Source: Mycolicibacterium tusciae JS617
Lineage (GTDB): Bacteria > Actinomycetota > Actinomycetes > Mycobacteriales > Mycobacteriaceae
Length of the DNA: 64,000 nt
Assembly (NCBI RefSeq): GCF_000243415.2
Contig: NZ_KI912270.1
Span: 2,232,001 to 2,296,000, forward strand
Direction of reading: 5' to 3'
Notes under the pieces: generated by a model
The model's database searches: none
Told to the model about the DNA's origin: nothing
The model's input: the letters and a program-made list of their open reading frames with translations, nothing else
Program-made: the position numbers and the translations under genes
In this document: positions 27,196 through 35,101 of the stretch, in pieces
Position numbering within the stretch: the first letter of the stretch is position 1
Layout: each line of letters starts with the position of its first letter

Positions 27196-29424
27196 TCACT
27201 TACGGGGCAGGCCCATGATCATCTGCGCGATGATGTTGAGCTGGATCTGTCGGGTGCCGCCGCCGATCAATTCGGCGGGAAGCCGCAGGTACGGTTCGAC
27301 GACTGCCGGCTCAGACCGTTCGACAATCGCGAGTGGACCCGCCAACTCCAACGTCGCCTTGAACGTTCGACGCAACATGATGCTGGTGGCCACCTTGGCG
27401 ATGCTCGAGGCGGGCCCTGCGCTTTGTCCGTCGAGCAGTCGGATCGTCTCGCGCACGCCGAGCGCCTTGATGGCATTGGTGTACGCGTCCAGTTCTCCCA
27501 GCGCGCGGACGACGGCATCCTGATCCGGGCCCTCTTGCGCGGCGAGAGTCCGCAGGGCACCCGCACGGTCGATGTTCACGTACGCACCTATCGCGACCCG
27601 TTCTTGGGCCATGGTCGCTATGGCCAGACTCCACCCGTCTGTCGGTCCCCCGAGAAGCATCTCGTCCGGTACGAAGACATCGGCGAGGAACACCTCGTTG
27701 AAGTGCGGGTCGCGGTCCGCCGTCTTGATCGGCTGGATCTCCACACCGTCAGCACGCATGTCGATGATGAAGTAGCCGATGCCCTTGTGTTTCGGGGCGT
27801 CTGGGTCGGTCCTGGCCAGCAGGGCGCCGTAGTCGGCGTACTGCGCCGACGACGTCCAGATCTTGTGGCCGTTGATTCGCCAGCCGCCATCGACCTTCAC
27901 CGCACGTGTGCTCAACGCCGCGAGATCGGATCCGGCTCCAGGTTCACTGAACAGCTGACACCAGAGCAACTCGCCCCGTTGAGTCGGCGGAATCAGTTGC
28001 TGCTGAACCTCTTCCGACCCCGAGGTGATGAGTGACGGCAGTATCCATTCAGCGATATTGAGGGAAGGCCGCACCAGGTCGGGCCGTTTACCGAATTCAT
28101 CGTCGATGATCAGCTGCTGCAGCGGCGTCGCATCCACACCCCAGGGTCGCGGCCAGTGAGGCGCCATGAGTCCGGCGTCGGCGATCAGCGTCCGCTGCGG
28201 CCCGCTGGCCAGGTGGTCGTAATCCCCTAGCGGGCTTGGCTTGTCGTTGACCAGTTCCAGCGCCTGGTCCAGCAATGCGGCAATCCGGGCGCGGAAGTCG
28301 GCTTCCGCATCACCGAGTTTCACCGTCATGTCACGAACATGCGTCTGGCTGAGCTCACCCAGGCGGCGTGACCACTTGGTGATCGGTCCCATCGATGCGG
28401 CCAGACTGGTGGCGCGCCGCCAGTACAGGTGCACGTCGTGTTCCCAGGTGAACCCGATGGCGCCGAACATGGTCAGTGCATCGAGCAGCAATTCGGGAGC
28501 CGGAGCGACAGCCATGACCGCGGCAGCCGCGGCGGCAAGTTGGCGCTGCTCCGGCGCTTCGTCGACGGCGCGCACCGCGTCCCACGCTGCCGCCGTGGCC
28601 AATTCGCTGTTGACAAGCAGCATCGCCGCTTCGTGCTGAAGCGCCTGGAAGGTGCCGATGGGCTTGCCGAACTGCTCTCGCGTGCGCAGGTGTGCGGTTA
28701 CTGCATCCACAGCCCATCGAAGTGTTCCAGCAGAAGCGCATGCCGACAGCGCGACGGCGATGTCGGCTGCCGCGTCGTCGTTTATACCGTTGAGCACAAG
28801 CGCATCCGGTACGTCATGGCCATCGAGATGCAGGACTCCGACGTCGATGGTGAGGTCGGTGCCATCACGCGCCTCGACCGAAGCGGTGGCCGCATCGACG
28901 ACGAACCACAACGTCTCGTCATCGTCGCGCTTCGCGCCTGCCAGGATCACATCGGCCGACCGCACTCCGAGAACGTCGCCCGACGATCCGGTGACCCGCC
29001 ATCCACCGTCGGTCGCAGTCGCGCGCAGGTTGCCGGTTTCCGGCAGCGCGACGGTGGCCGTACCCCCGGCGGCGAGATCGCTCAGCAGCTTGTCGGCGGC
29101 CGGCACGTTGGGGCCGATCGAGAGGACGACTGCACCCGTGATCACGGTCGGCAGCAGTGGCCCGGGCAGAAGCGCGGTGGCGGCAGCCTCGATCACGCAG
29201 CCCGCGTCGGCCAGCGAACCACCCTGTCCGCCAACGGACTCGGGCAGGTGCACCGCGTGAAAGCCTTGCGCGACAAGGTCATTCCACCACTTAGGCAGCG
29301 TTCCGTCTGCGAGCGCGTCGAATGAGCCGCGGGTCTGGTCGACGGCAGCATGCCGAGCCGCGAAACGGCCGACAGCGTCTTCGAGTTGGAGCTGCTCCGG
29401 AGTGAGCCCGATGGGCACCGTCAC
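27196..29424 (-). CDS. Two-domain acyl-CoA dehydrogenase (FadE34-like)
   Basis: A 742-residue protein containing two acyl-CoA dehydrogenase domains in tandem, about 5-360 (ending in '[23 protein letters not shown]') and 375-740 ('[19 protein letters not shown]', '[11 protein letters not shown]', '[14 protein letters not shown]'). Single-chain double ACADs such as FadE34 oxidise steroid side-chain CoA thioesters. The GTG at 29424 has a ribosome site (GAAAGGCGG) and replaces a TTG seven codons upstream. It is first of a three-gene operon with the thiolase-like and DUF35 genes, divergent from a TetR gene. Confidence 0.9.
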   Translation of the reverse strand: MTVPIGLTPEQLQLEDAVGRFAARHAAVDQTRGSFDALADGTLPKWWNDLVAQGFHAVHLPESVGGQGGSLADAGCVIEAAATALLPGPLLPTVITGAVVLSIGPNVPAADKLLSDLAAGGTATVALPETGNLRATATDGGWRVTGSSGDVLGVRSADVILAGAKRDDDETLWFVVDAATASVEARDGTDLTIDVGVLHLDGHDVPDALVLNGINDDAAADIAVALSACASAGTLRWAVDAVTAHLRTREQFGKPIGTFQALQHEAAMLLVNSELATAAAWDAVRAVDEAPEQRQLAAAAAAVMAVAPAPELLLDALTMFGAIGFTWEHDVHLYWRRATSLAASMGPITKWSRRLGELSQTHVRDMTVKLGDAEADFRARIAALLDQALELVNDKPSPLGDYDHLASGPQRTLIADAGLMAPHWPRPWGVDATPLQQLIIDDEFGKRPDLVRPSLNIAEWILPSLITSGSEEVQQQLIPPTQRGELLWCQLFSEPGAGSDLAALSTRAVKVDGGWRINGHKIWTSSAQYADYGALLARTDPDAPKHKGIGYFIIDMRADGVEIQPIKTADRDPHFNEVFLADVFVPDEMLLGGPTDGWSLAIATMAQERVAIGAYVNIDRAGALRTLAAQEGPDQDAVVRALGELDAYTNAIKALGVRETIRLLDGQSAGPASSIAKVATSIMLRRTFKATLELAGPLAIVERSEPAVVEPYLRLPAELIGGGTRQIQLNIIAQMIMGLPRK

Positions 29425-29442
29425 GCCGCCTTTCGTTCTTAA

Positions 29443-29464
29443 CAAGACGGACCGTCTCGTCTTG
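29443..29464. promoter_or_regulatory. Candidate TetR operator between fadE34-like and TetR genes
   Basis: Inverted repeat CAAGACG-N8-CGTCTTG (29443-29449 with 29458-29464), overlapping a tighter palindrome AGACGG-a-CCGTCT at 29445-29457. It sits in the 80-bp gap between the divergent genes, the usual place for a TetR operator. Confidence 0.6.
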
Positions 29465-29504
29465 TGGCAGACTACGGGTTGTCCGACGCACCGGCAAACC
29501 GAGG

Positions 29505-30086
29505 ATGCGCCCCATGGTCCGCCCCGTCACGGCTCCGCGCCGCCGCAGCGAGAAGTCACGCGTCGCCATCGTCACCGCAACGCGCGAACTGCTGCTCGAG
29601 CGTGGGTTCGACGGCACGAGCATCGAGGCCGTGGCGGCCCGCGCAGGAGTCGGCAAGCAGACCATCTACCGCTGGTGGCCCAGTCGTCCCGCCCTGGTGG
29701 CCGACGTCCTGCTCGGCGATGCCGACAAGATCATTGCTCCGGTCACACACACTGACGATCTCGTCGACGACCTCCTCCGATGGGTGGGCAAGCTCGCCGC
29801 GACGCTGACGACCGAACGGGGTTCGGCGATGCTGCGCATCCTCACCGTCGCCTGCATGGAGCACGAGGACACGGCGATCAGGCTGCGCGCGGGATTCAGC
29901 GCACCGCTGCTGGAAAGTGTTCGGGCGCGGTTGCTCGCGGATGGCCTCGACGAATCCACCGCCAGGTCGGCTGCCGACGCGATCGTCGGGGCGGTCGTCT
30001 ACCCGATCCTGTCCGAGGGGCGCGCCTATGGTCGAAAGCGGGCCGATGCGACTACCCGCTTGATCATCGCGGGTCTGCAGATCTAA
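29505..30086 (+). CDS. TetR-family transcriptional regulator
   Basis: A 193-residue TetR repressor. The N-terminal HTH covers about residues 15-62 ('[20 protein letters not shown]' and '[18 protein letters not shown]'); the remainder is the helical ligand-binding domain with a TetR_C-type end. It is divergent from the FadE34-like operon with an inverted repeat between them, so it most likely represses that operon and itself until an acyl-CoA or steroid inducer binds. Confidence 0.9.
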   Translation: MRPMVRPVTAPRRRSEKSRVAIVTATRELLLERGFDGTSIEAVAARAGVGKQTIYRWWPSRPALVADVLLGDADKIIAPVTHTDDLVDDLLRWVGKLAATLTTERGSAMLRILTVACMEHEDTAIRLRAGFSAPLLESVRARLLADGLDESTARSAADAIVGAVVYPILSEGRAYGRKRADATTRLIIAGLQI

Positions 30087-30193
30087 CGGTTACTGCTCGC
30101 TTTGGTCACGAAAGATGATCGAGGATCCTGATCGGTCGAACTCAATGATTGGATCGGCTGAGCCGCCTATGTTGACGACGGCCCGGAGGTCAG

Positions 30194-30484
30194 ATGGGGT
30201 CGCTGGGAACAACTCAGTTCTTCCTGCTTGTAGTGGTCGCGTCCGCTGCTGCCGTTTGCGGCGTCGTCGCTTCGATGCTTGTGCGGCGAAAGAAGCAGCG
30301 TGCGCGGCGCTCCTTCATCGTCGGGTTCTTCTTCGGGTTCACCGCTGGAGTGGTTGTCCGCCGCAGGTGGCGGGAGATCGGTCAGCTGGCCGTCCGAGCA
30401 CTCAACTCAGCGGCAGTCCCTAGTCGCCGGTCGCCGCCGCAGCTTCGCCGACTTCCGATGGCCTTATTGACCGTTCGGCGTTAG
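30194..30484 (+). CDS. Small basic membrane protein
   Basis: A 96-residue protein with two hydrophobic segments (about 8-27 and 41-56) separated by the basic cluster RRKKQRARRS and followed by an Arg-rich tail. The ATG has an upstream CCCGGAGGTCAG ribosome site. No domain is recognised. It precedes the RsbQ-like gene by about 80 bp on the same strand and could be part of that transcription unit. Confidence 0.55.
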   Translation: MGSLGTTQFFLLVVVASAAAVCGVVASMLVRRKKQRARRSFIVGFFFGFTAGVVVRRRWREIGQLAVRALNSAAVPSRRSPPQLRRLPMALLTVRR

Positions 30485-30561
30485 CGCCGCCGATGAATTC
30501 GAGGCAGGCATACTCGCGGGTAATATCGCGGGCGGATACGGGCTCTCGCTAGCCTTGCCTG

Positions 30562-31362
30562 GTGGACGTTCACACCAGGCACAACATCAACGTCGTGGGT
30601 GCCGAACATGGGCCGACGCTGATGCTGGTGCACGGTTTCGGATGTGATCAAAACCTGTGGCGTCTGGTCGCCAACCAGTTGGAGTCGGAATTCCGTCTCG
30701 TCCTCATCGACCTCGTGGGGTCAGGATTGTCGGACCCAGCCGCCTGGGACGCGACAAAGTACTCCTCGTTGTCGGGCTACGCATCCGACATCCTCGACAT
30801 CGTCAATGAGCTCGATCTGCGCGACGTCGTGTTCGTCGGACACTCGGTGTCGGCGATTATCGGCGCACTCGCAACGATCAGCGATCCATCCCGATTCGCC
30901 AAACTGGCGCTACTGACACCCTCCCCCCGTTACATCGACGACGGCGATTACCGCGGCGGTTTCTCGCAAGCCGATATCGACGAACTCCTCGAATCCCTCG
31001 AGCAGAACTACCTGGGTTGGTCGCGCGCAATGGCGCCGGTCATCATGGGAAACCCGGACCGGCCCGAACTAGCAGACGAGTTGGGCGACACCTTCTGCAA
31101 GGCCGACCCGGAGCACGCCCGCGTTTTCGCCGGCGCCACGTTCCTGTCCGACAACCGCGCCGACCTCGCGCGGATATCGCTGCCAACGCTGGTTATCGAA
31201 TGCGCGCAGGATTCCATCGCGCCGCCTCAGGTGGGTGCCTACGTCCACGCGCAGATTCCCGCGAGTCAGCTCGTCACCCTGGCCGCGACCGGCCACTGCC
31301 CGCACGTCAGCGCCCCGGAGGCCACCGCATCGGCGATCGCCGCGTTCGCTCGGTCGACGTGA
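30562..31362 (+). CDS. rsbQ: RsbQ-like alpha/beta hydrolase
   Basis: A 266-residue hydrolase matching Bacillus RsbQ along its length: 'VHGFGCDQNLWR', 'VGSGLSDPAAWD', 'VFVGHSVSAIIGALA', 'NYLGWSRAMAPVIMGNPDRPEL' and 'GHCPHVSAP'. The triad is Ser95, Asp217, His245, at nearly the same positions as in RsbQ. RsbQ produces the signal that activates its partner PAS-phosphatase RsbP under energy stress; plant D14/KAI2 receptors share the fold. Its stop overlaps the PAS-phosphatase start (GTGA), as expected for an RsbQ-RsbP pair. The GTG start has a weak ribosome site. Confidence 0.88.
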   Translation: MDVHTRHNINVVGAEHGPTLMLVHGFGCDQNLWRLVANQLESEFRLVLIDLVGSGLSDPAAWDATKYSSLSGYASDILDIVNELDLRDVVFVGHSVSAIIGALATISDPSRFAKLALLTPSPRYIDDGDYRGGFSQADIDELLESLEQNYLGWSRAMAPVIMGNPDRPELADELGDTFCKADPEHARVFAGATFLSDNRADLARISLPTLVIECAQDSIAPPQVGAYVHAQIPASQLVTLAATGHCPHVSAPEATASAIAAFARST

Positions 31363-32519
31363 CCGACTACAGCACCGCGGACTTCTGGGAAGACGCTCCG
31401 AGTGGACTCGTGATCGCCCACCCGGACGGCCGCATCATCCGCGTCAACGCGACCGCGGCGCGATGGCTGGGTTATGAGGCAAATGCACTGTGCGGCATGA
31501 TGTTCACCGATCTGCTGACTGTCGGTGGACGCATACTCTACGAAACACACTTCGGGCCACTGCTTCAGGTGGGCGGCGATCTCAACGGCGTAACCGTGGA
31601 TGTCGTCGGCGCCGATGGAAATCGAAAGCCGATGTTTCTCACTGCGAATGTCAAAATCGATGCAGCACACAAGCCGGAGCTGCTTCGAATCAGCGTGGTG
31701 GATGCCGCTGATCGCCGTGCCTACGAGGTCGAACTCCTGGAGGCGCGCCGACTGGCGGTGAAGGAGCAAAGACGTGTCCGGGAGTTCGCCGACACTCTGC
31801 GCCGGGCGCTGCTGCCGCCCGTGTTGTCACCGCCTTCCGGCCTAGAGGCGGCTGACTACTACAACGCGGCTTCGGTCGACGACGTGGGCGGCGACTTCTA
31901 TGACCTCTTCCCGCTCACGCGTACGACGTGGGGCTTCTTCCTGGGCGACGTCTCGGGCAAGGGTGTCGAGGCCGCAGTGGTGACGGCGTTGACCAGGTAC
32001 ACGTTGCGCGCCGCGGCGGTCTTCGACGACGAGCCCGTGGAGGTGCTGCACAACCTCAACACCGTCCTCAGCCAAGAGCTCGGTGGCGAACTCAACCGGT
32101 TCTGCACGTTGATCTACGGGAAACTGTCCCGATGCGACAACGGTTTTGATGTCCATGTGGCCAGCGGCGGTCACCCGCCGCCGCTGCTGCTCTATGCCGA
32201 CGGCAGCGCCTACTACGCCGACACCATCGGCGGCCAAGCCGTCGGCATGACGAATGAACCGCATTTCGTCGCCTGCCGATTCACGCTCGCCCCCGGCGAC
32301 ACGCTGGTGCTGTACACCGACGGGCTCACCGAAGCCAGCACCGGAGTCGGCCGCGAACGCTACGACGACGAGGGCGCACTACTCCGCTTCGCGAAGGCGC
32401 AATCTCCGACTACCGCGTCGGCCATCGTCGACGCCGTTTCTGGCCTACTCAAAGGCCTCGGTTCTGGCGTCCAGGACGACACCGCTGTATTGGCGCTCGG
32501 AGTCCCTCGCAGAAGTTGA
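31359..32519 (+). CDS. rsbP: PAS domain-containing PP2C (SpoIIE-type) phosphatase, RsbP-like
   Basis: A 386-residue sensor phosphatase. A PAS domain covers about 8-118 ('WEDAPSGLVIAHPDGRIIRV', 'WLGYEANALCGMMFTDLL'), a linking helix 121-150 ('LLEARRLAVKEQRRVREFAD'), and a SpoIIE-type PP2C 155-386 with the metal motifs 'DDVGGDFYDLF', 'FLGDVSGKGVEAA', 'ASGGHPPPL', 'LYTDGLTEA' and 'QDDTAVLAL'. This is the RsbP architecture: it dephosphorylates an anti-anti-sigma factor to free a stress sigma factor. The GTG at 31359 overlaps the RsbQ-like stop codon by 4 bp. A SigF gene follows. Confidence 0.92.
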   Translation: MTDYSTADFWEDAPSGLVIAHPDGRIIRVNATAARWLGYEANALCGMMFTDLLTVGGRILYETHFGPLLQVGGDLNGVTVDVVGADGNRKPMFLTANVKIDAAHKPELLRISVVDAADRRAYEVELLEARRLAVKEQRRVREFADTLRRALLPPVLSPPSGLEAADYYNAASVDDVGGDFYDLFPLTRTTWGFFLGDVSGKGVEAAVVTALTRYTLRAAAVFDDEPVEVLHNLNTVLSQELGGELNRFCTLIYGKLSRCDNGFDVHVASGGHPPPLLLYADGSAYYADTIGGQAVGMTNEPHFVACRFTLAPGDTLVLYTDGLTEASTGVGRERYDDEGALLRFAKAQSPTTASAIVDAVSGLLKGLGSGVQDDTAVLALGVPRRS

Positions 32520-32532
32520 GCTCGTCGCCACC

Positions 32533-32557
32533 GTTTTTGCGTTGGCGGCGTGGGTAT
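32533..32557 (+). promoter_or_regulatory. SigF-type promoter, distal of two before sigF paralogue 2
   Basis: GTTT at 32533-32536, 15-bp spacer, GGGTAT at 32552-32557, beginning 14 bp after the phosphatase stop codon. No convincing gene starts between it and the proximal promoter at 32693, so it probably adds to sigF expression. Confidence 0.65.
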
Positions 32558-32692
32558 CGCAGCAGGAGTGGCGGCAGTTGACGGTTGTGTCTGAAGGCGT
32601 CACGAGGCGGATGTCGGGTGCAACCCTGACGTTGAGACAACAGCGCAGCCTGGGATTCGCCGCTCTCTGATTCGCCGCCGCGCGGGCGCGAC

Positions 32693-32718
32693 GTTTGCGC
32701 TGGTCACCGAGTGGGTAT
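32693..32718 (+). promoter_or_regulatory. SigF-type promoter, proximal, of sigF paralogue 2
   Basis: GTTT at 32693-32696, 16-bp spacer, GGGTAT at 32713-32718, a perfect SigF consensus. The following leader repeats GGTTCAGATCCGAGCCGC and CGGATAGGGGCCTT from the leader of the other sigF paralogue. Confidence 0.88.
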
Positions 32719-32787
32719 AGCCCTCCCGCAGGTTCAGATCCGAGCCGCATGCATCAGTCCGACAGCGCGCGGATAGGGGCCTTTGAG

Positions 32788-33573
32788 GTGTCAGGAAAAA
32801 GCTCGGAGTACCGGGACGTGACGGAAATGTTCCGTCACCTGAGGACGCTTGACGAAGAGTCGGCCGCCTTCCGCCGCCACCGCGACGCGATTGTCGAACA
32901 GGCGCTGCCGGTCGCTGACCACATCGCACGTCGATTCATGAACCGTGGCGAACCACTCGATGATCTTGTCCAGGCCGCACGAGTCGGTCTGGTCAATGCG
33001 GTGAACCGGTTTGACGTCGAAACGGGATCTGACTTCCTGTCGTTCGCGGTGCCAACGATGATGGGCGAGGTTCGTCGCCACTTTCGCGATCACGGGTGGG
33101 CGGTAAAGGTTCCTCGCCGCCTCAAGGATCTGCAGAAGCAACTCGTCGTGGCCCGCGGTGAGTTGTCGCAAGGGCTCGGACGCGCACCGACGGCATCTGA
33201 GCTCGCAGATCATCTCGAGCTCGATCGTGAATTGGTCGTCCAGGCATTGATCGCCGGCAGCAACTATTCCACCCGTTCTACCGACATGCCGGTCGGTCCG
33301 GATGGCGAAACCCGTTCGCTGGGTGAGACATTCGGCGACATAGACCCCAACTTGGACAATGTGCTCGACGGGGAAACCCTACGTCCGCTCATCGCTGCTC
33401 TGCCTGAGCGTCACCGCAACGTGCTGATGCTGCGATTCTTCGAGAATATGACTCAAACCCAGATCGCGGAGCGCGTCGGCTGTTCGCAGATGCACGTCTC
33501 GCGTCTCATCGCACAGGCCCTCCGCACATTGCGAGATCAAATCCGTGATCCCGCCCTCGCTGCGGCTGCCTGA
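32788..33573 (+). CDS. sigF: SigB/SigF/SigG-family RNA polymerase sigma factor (paralogue 2)
   Basis: A 261-residue stress sigma factor closely similar to the product of 10242-11045 over its whole length: 'RFMNRGEPLDDLVQAARVGLVNAVNRFD', 'FAVPTMMGEVRRHFRDHGWAVKVPRRLKDLQ', and region 4 'MLRFFENMTQTQIAERVGCSQMHVSRLIAQAL'. The GTG at 32788 is fixed by alignment with the paralogue and by the SigF-type promoter 70 bp upstream, which excludes longer starts. It lies directly downstream of an RsbQ-RsbP-type stress module but has no anti-sigma gene at its side. It is expected to direct transcription of the nearby csbD-like and membrane-protein operons. Confidence 0.92.
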   Translation: MSGKSSEYRDVTEMFRHLRTLDEESAAFRRHRDAIVEQALPVADHIARRFMNRGEPLDDLVQAARVGLVNAVNRFDVETGSDFLSFAVPTMMGEVRRHFRDHGWAVKVPRRLKDLQKQLVVARGELSQGLGRAPTASELADHLELDRELVVQALIAGSNYSTRSTDMPVGPDGETRSLGETFGDIDPNLDNVLDGETLRPLIAALPERHRNVLMLRFFENMTQTQIAERVGCSQMHVSRLIAQALRTLRDQIRDPALAAAA

Positions 33574-33631
33574 CACTGAGTTCACGTATGGCGAGAAATC
33601 AACATCAACATCAACATCACAGCGACAAAGC

Positions 33632-33657
33632 GTTTCGGATGAGTGCCGCAGCGGTAT
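33632..33657 (+). promoter_or_regulatory. SigF-like promoter of the csbD-like gene
   Basis: GTTT at 33632-33635, 16-bp spacer, CGGTAT at 33652-33657: one mismatch to the SigF consensus. It lies about 57 bp before the CsbD start. Confidence 0.65.
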
Positions 33658-33714
33658 CCGAATCAACAGGGCTCGATTCCGAGTCGCATGGAACCGAATC
33701 GAAGGGAACACATC

Positions 33715-33888
33715 ATGGGTGCCGGAGACAAAGCAAGCAACAAGATCGACGACGCAGGCGGCAAGATCAAAGAGGGTCTGGGCAAGGTGACCGGAGACAA
33801 GAGCACCGAAAACGAAGGCAAGGTCGACCAAGCGAAGTCCAGCCTCAAGGACGCGGGCGAAAAGATCAAGGACGCGTTCAAGAGCTAG
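33715..33888 (+). CDS. CsbD-family general stress protein
   Basis: A 57-residue hydrophilic CsbD protein: '[20 protein letters not shown]', then '[32 protein letters not shown]'. CsbD proteins are small, abundant general-stress proteins; in Bacillus and mycobacteria their genes are often under SigB/SigF control. The ATG at 33715 has a GAAGGGAA ribosome site. A SigF-like promoter lies upstream and a strong stem-loop downstream. Confidence 0.9.
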   Translation: MGAGDKASNKIDDAGGKIKEGLGKVTGDKSTENEGKVDQAKSSLKDAGEKIKDAFKS

Positions 33889-33898
33889 ACGAAGTTCG

Positions 33899-33935
33899 AA
33901 TCGGCCCGCCATCCCTTACGGGTGGCGGGCCGATT
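33899..33935. terminator. Bidirectional stem-loop terminator
   Basis: AATCGGCCCGCC (33899-33910) pairs with GGCGGGCCGATT (33924-33935) around a short loop with extra CCC/GGG pairing. It separates the convergent csbD-like gene and the gene ending at 33962. No long T-run follows, as is usual in mycobacteria. Confidence 0.75.
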
Positions 33936-33961
33936 GCTGGCCAAGCCGATCGAGATTGGCC

Positions 33962-34429
33962 TCAGACTGTAAGCAGTCGCTGGAAGAACTCTCGATAGCG
34001 CTGCAGGGCCAATCGAAGATCCTCGGTGGAGGCCTGCTCGCCCCGGGCCCACTGCGCTTCGAGTCGCGAGCGCGCCTCAGAGAACGCCGTCGTCAGCTGG
34101 TCGACGACCTCCGCCACGAGGGCGTCTGCCTTCTGGACACAGTCGGCGGGATCGTCGACAAACACCGCCTGGATGTCATCCCAGCGCGAGCGCAACCCGG
34201 AAGGATCTGCGGCGAAAAGCAATTCGTCATCCGACGGTTTAACTTCGGCGCTGGGCGGCACTGTCTCGGTCCGCGTGGGCTGAGGTTCGATCGGCGCATT
34301 GTCCGAGGCGGCCTCGGTGGATTCGGCCGACGAAACATTCTGCGAGACGGACGGTTCCTCTGCCGCGCCGGAGGACTCGGGCTGTGCAGGTTGCGTCGGA
34401 GCTGTCGTCCGCTCGTCATGGGTTGTCAT
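33962..34429 (-). CDS. Cytosolic stress-operon protein with repeated family domain
   Basis: A 155-residue protein. Residues 1-75 are acidic, Ser/Thr/Pro-rich and probably disordered. Residues about 78-155 form a helical domain, 'LRSRWDDIQAVFVDDPADCV' then 'QKADALVAEVVDQL', ending 'ALQRYREFFQRLLTV'. The same domain occurs in the upstream partner gene, with which it overlaps by 4 bp. No function is known for this domain as far as I can tell. It is the second gene of an operon with a SigF-type promoter. Confidence 0.82.
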   Translation of the reverse strand: MTTHDERTTAPTQPAQPESSGAAEEPSVSQNVSSAESTEAASDNAPIEPQPTRTETVPPSAEVKPSDDELLFAADPSGLRSRWDDIQAVFVDDPADCVQKADALVAEVVDQLTTAFSEARSRLEAQWARGEQASTEDLRLALQRYREFFQRLLTV

Positions 34430-35007
34430 GCTGTCGCCTCCTTTGGTGTGTCCTGCTCGATTGCGTGGTCCGTGCCGAGCAGCTGCTCGAAGAGCGCGCG
34501 ATAGTGGACGAACGCCTGGCGTTGCGCCTCCGTGCCGATATCGGCCTTCTCCTGTGCCAGGTGAAGGGTGTGCGCAGCGCGGTAGTGCTCGACCGTGTCA
34601 GGGTGATCGACCGAGATGTCGGAAGCTTGCTGATCGAAATCATCAACGGGATAACCACGTTCGCGCATCACCTCGGTGACAAGTCGATCCGCGTCACCCA
34701 CGGCGCCCGCCGGATCATCGACGAAAGCACGCTGGACGGTCTGCCATGAGTTGGCATATCGCTCGTGCGCTTCCGGCGGCAACGCGACGATGTCGAGCTT
34801 CTGACGCTTCCGTTCACGCGCGACCAGCTCCTGCTCGGCAGCGCGCTGATCACCGGCGTCTTCGACGGCCCGCTCGTACTCCGCACCGAAGTGCTCTTTC
34901 AGACGTCTCGTCTTCCTGCGGCCGGTCACGGACAAAACTGCGATCAAAACCAGCGTCAACGCGATCAGAACGCCTGCTGCGATGAAGAACCAACTCCAGA
35001 CGGGCAT
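34426..35007 (-). CDS. Membrane-anchored stress-operon protein with repeated family domain
   Basis: A 193-residue protein with one N-terminal membrane helix (about 5-28), a basic/coiled segment (RRKTRRLKEHFGAEYERAVE) and a C-terminal domain, 'SWQTVQRAFVDDPAGAVGDA' then 'DRLVTEVM', ending 'FVHYRALFEQLLGT'. This domain is clearly related to that in the downstream gene; one protein is membrane-anchored, the other soluble. GAAGGAGG precedes the ATG, and a SigF-type promoter lies 24-48 bp upstream of it. The role is unknown, but the promoter implies a stationary-phase or stress function. Confidence 0.87.
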   Translation of the reverse strand: MPVWSWFFIAAGVLIALTLVLIAVLSVTGRRKTRRLKEHFGAEYERAVEDAGDQRAAEQELVARERKRQKLDIVALPPEAHERYANSWQTVQRAFVDDPAGAVGDADRLVTEVMRERGYPVDDFDQQASDISVDHPDTVEHYRAAHTLHLAQEKADIGTEAQRQAFVHYRALFEQLLGTDHAIEQDTPKEATA

Positions 35008-35030
35008 GTCTCCTACCTCCTTCGAGGCGG

Positions 35031-35055
35031 ATACCCGACCGTCACCTACGGAAAC
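35031..35055 (-). promoter_or_regulatory. SigF-type promoter of the two-gene stress operon
   Basis: On the minus strand, GTTT (35055-35052), 15-bp spacer, GGGTAT (35036-35031), then GAAGGAGG and the ATG at 35007. It is a full match to the SigF consensus. Confidence 0.82.
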
Positions 35056-35101
35056 GTCAATTTGGTGACCGAGGACGAAGACAGCGGATACCTACCGCCG
35101 A

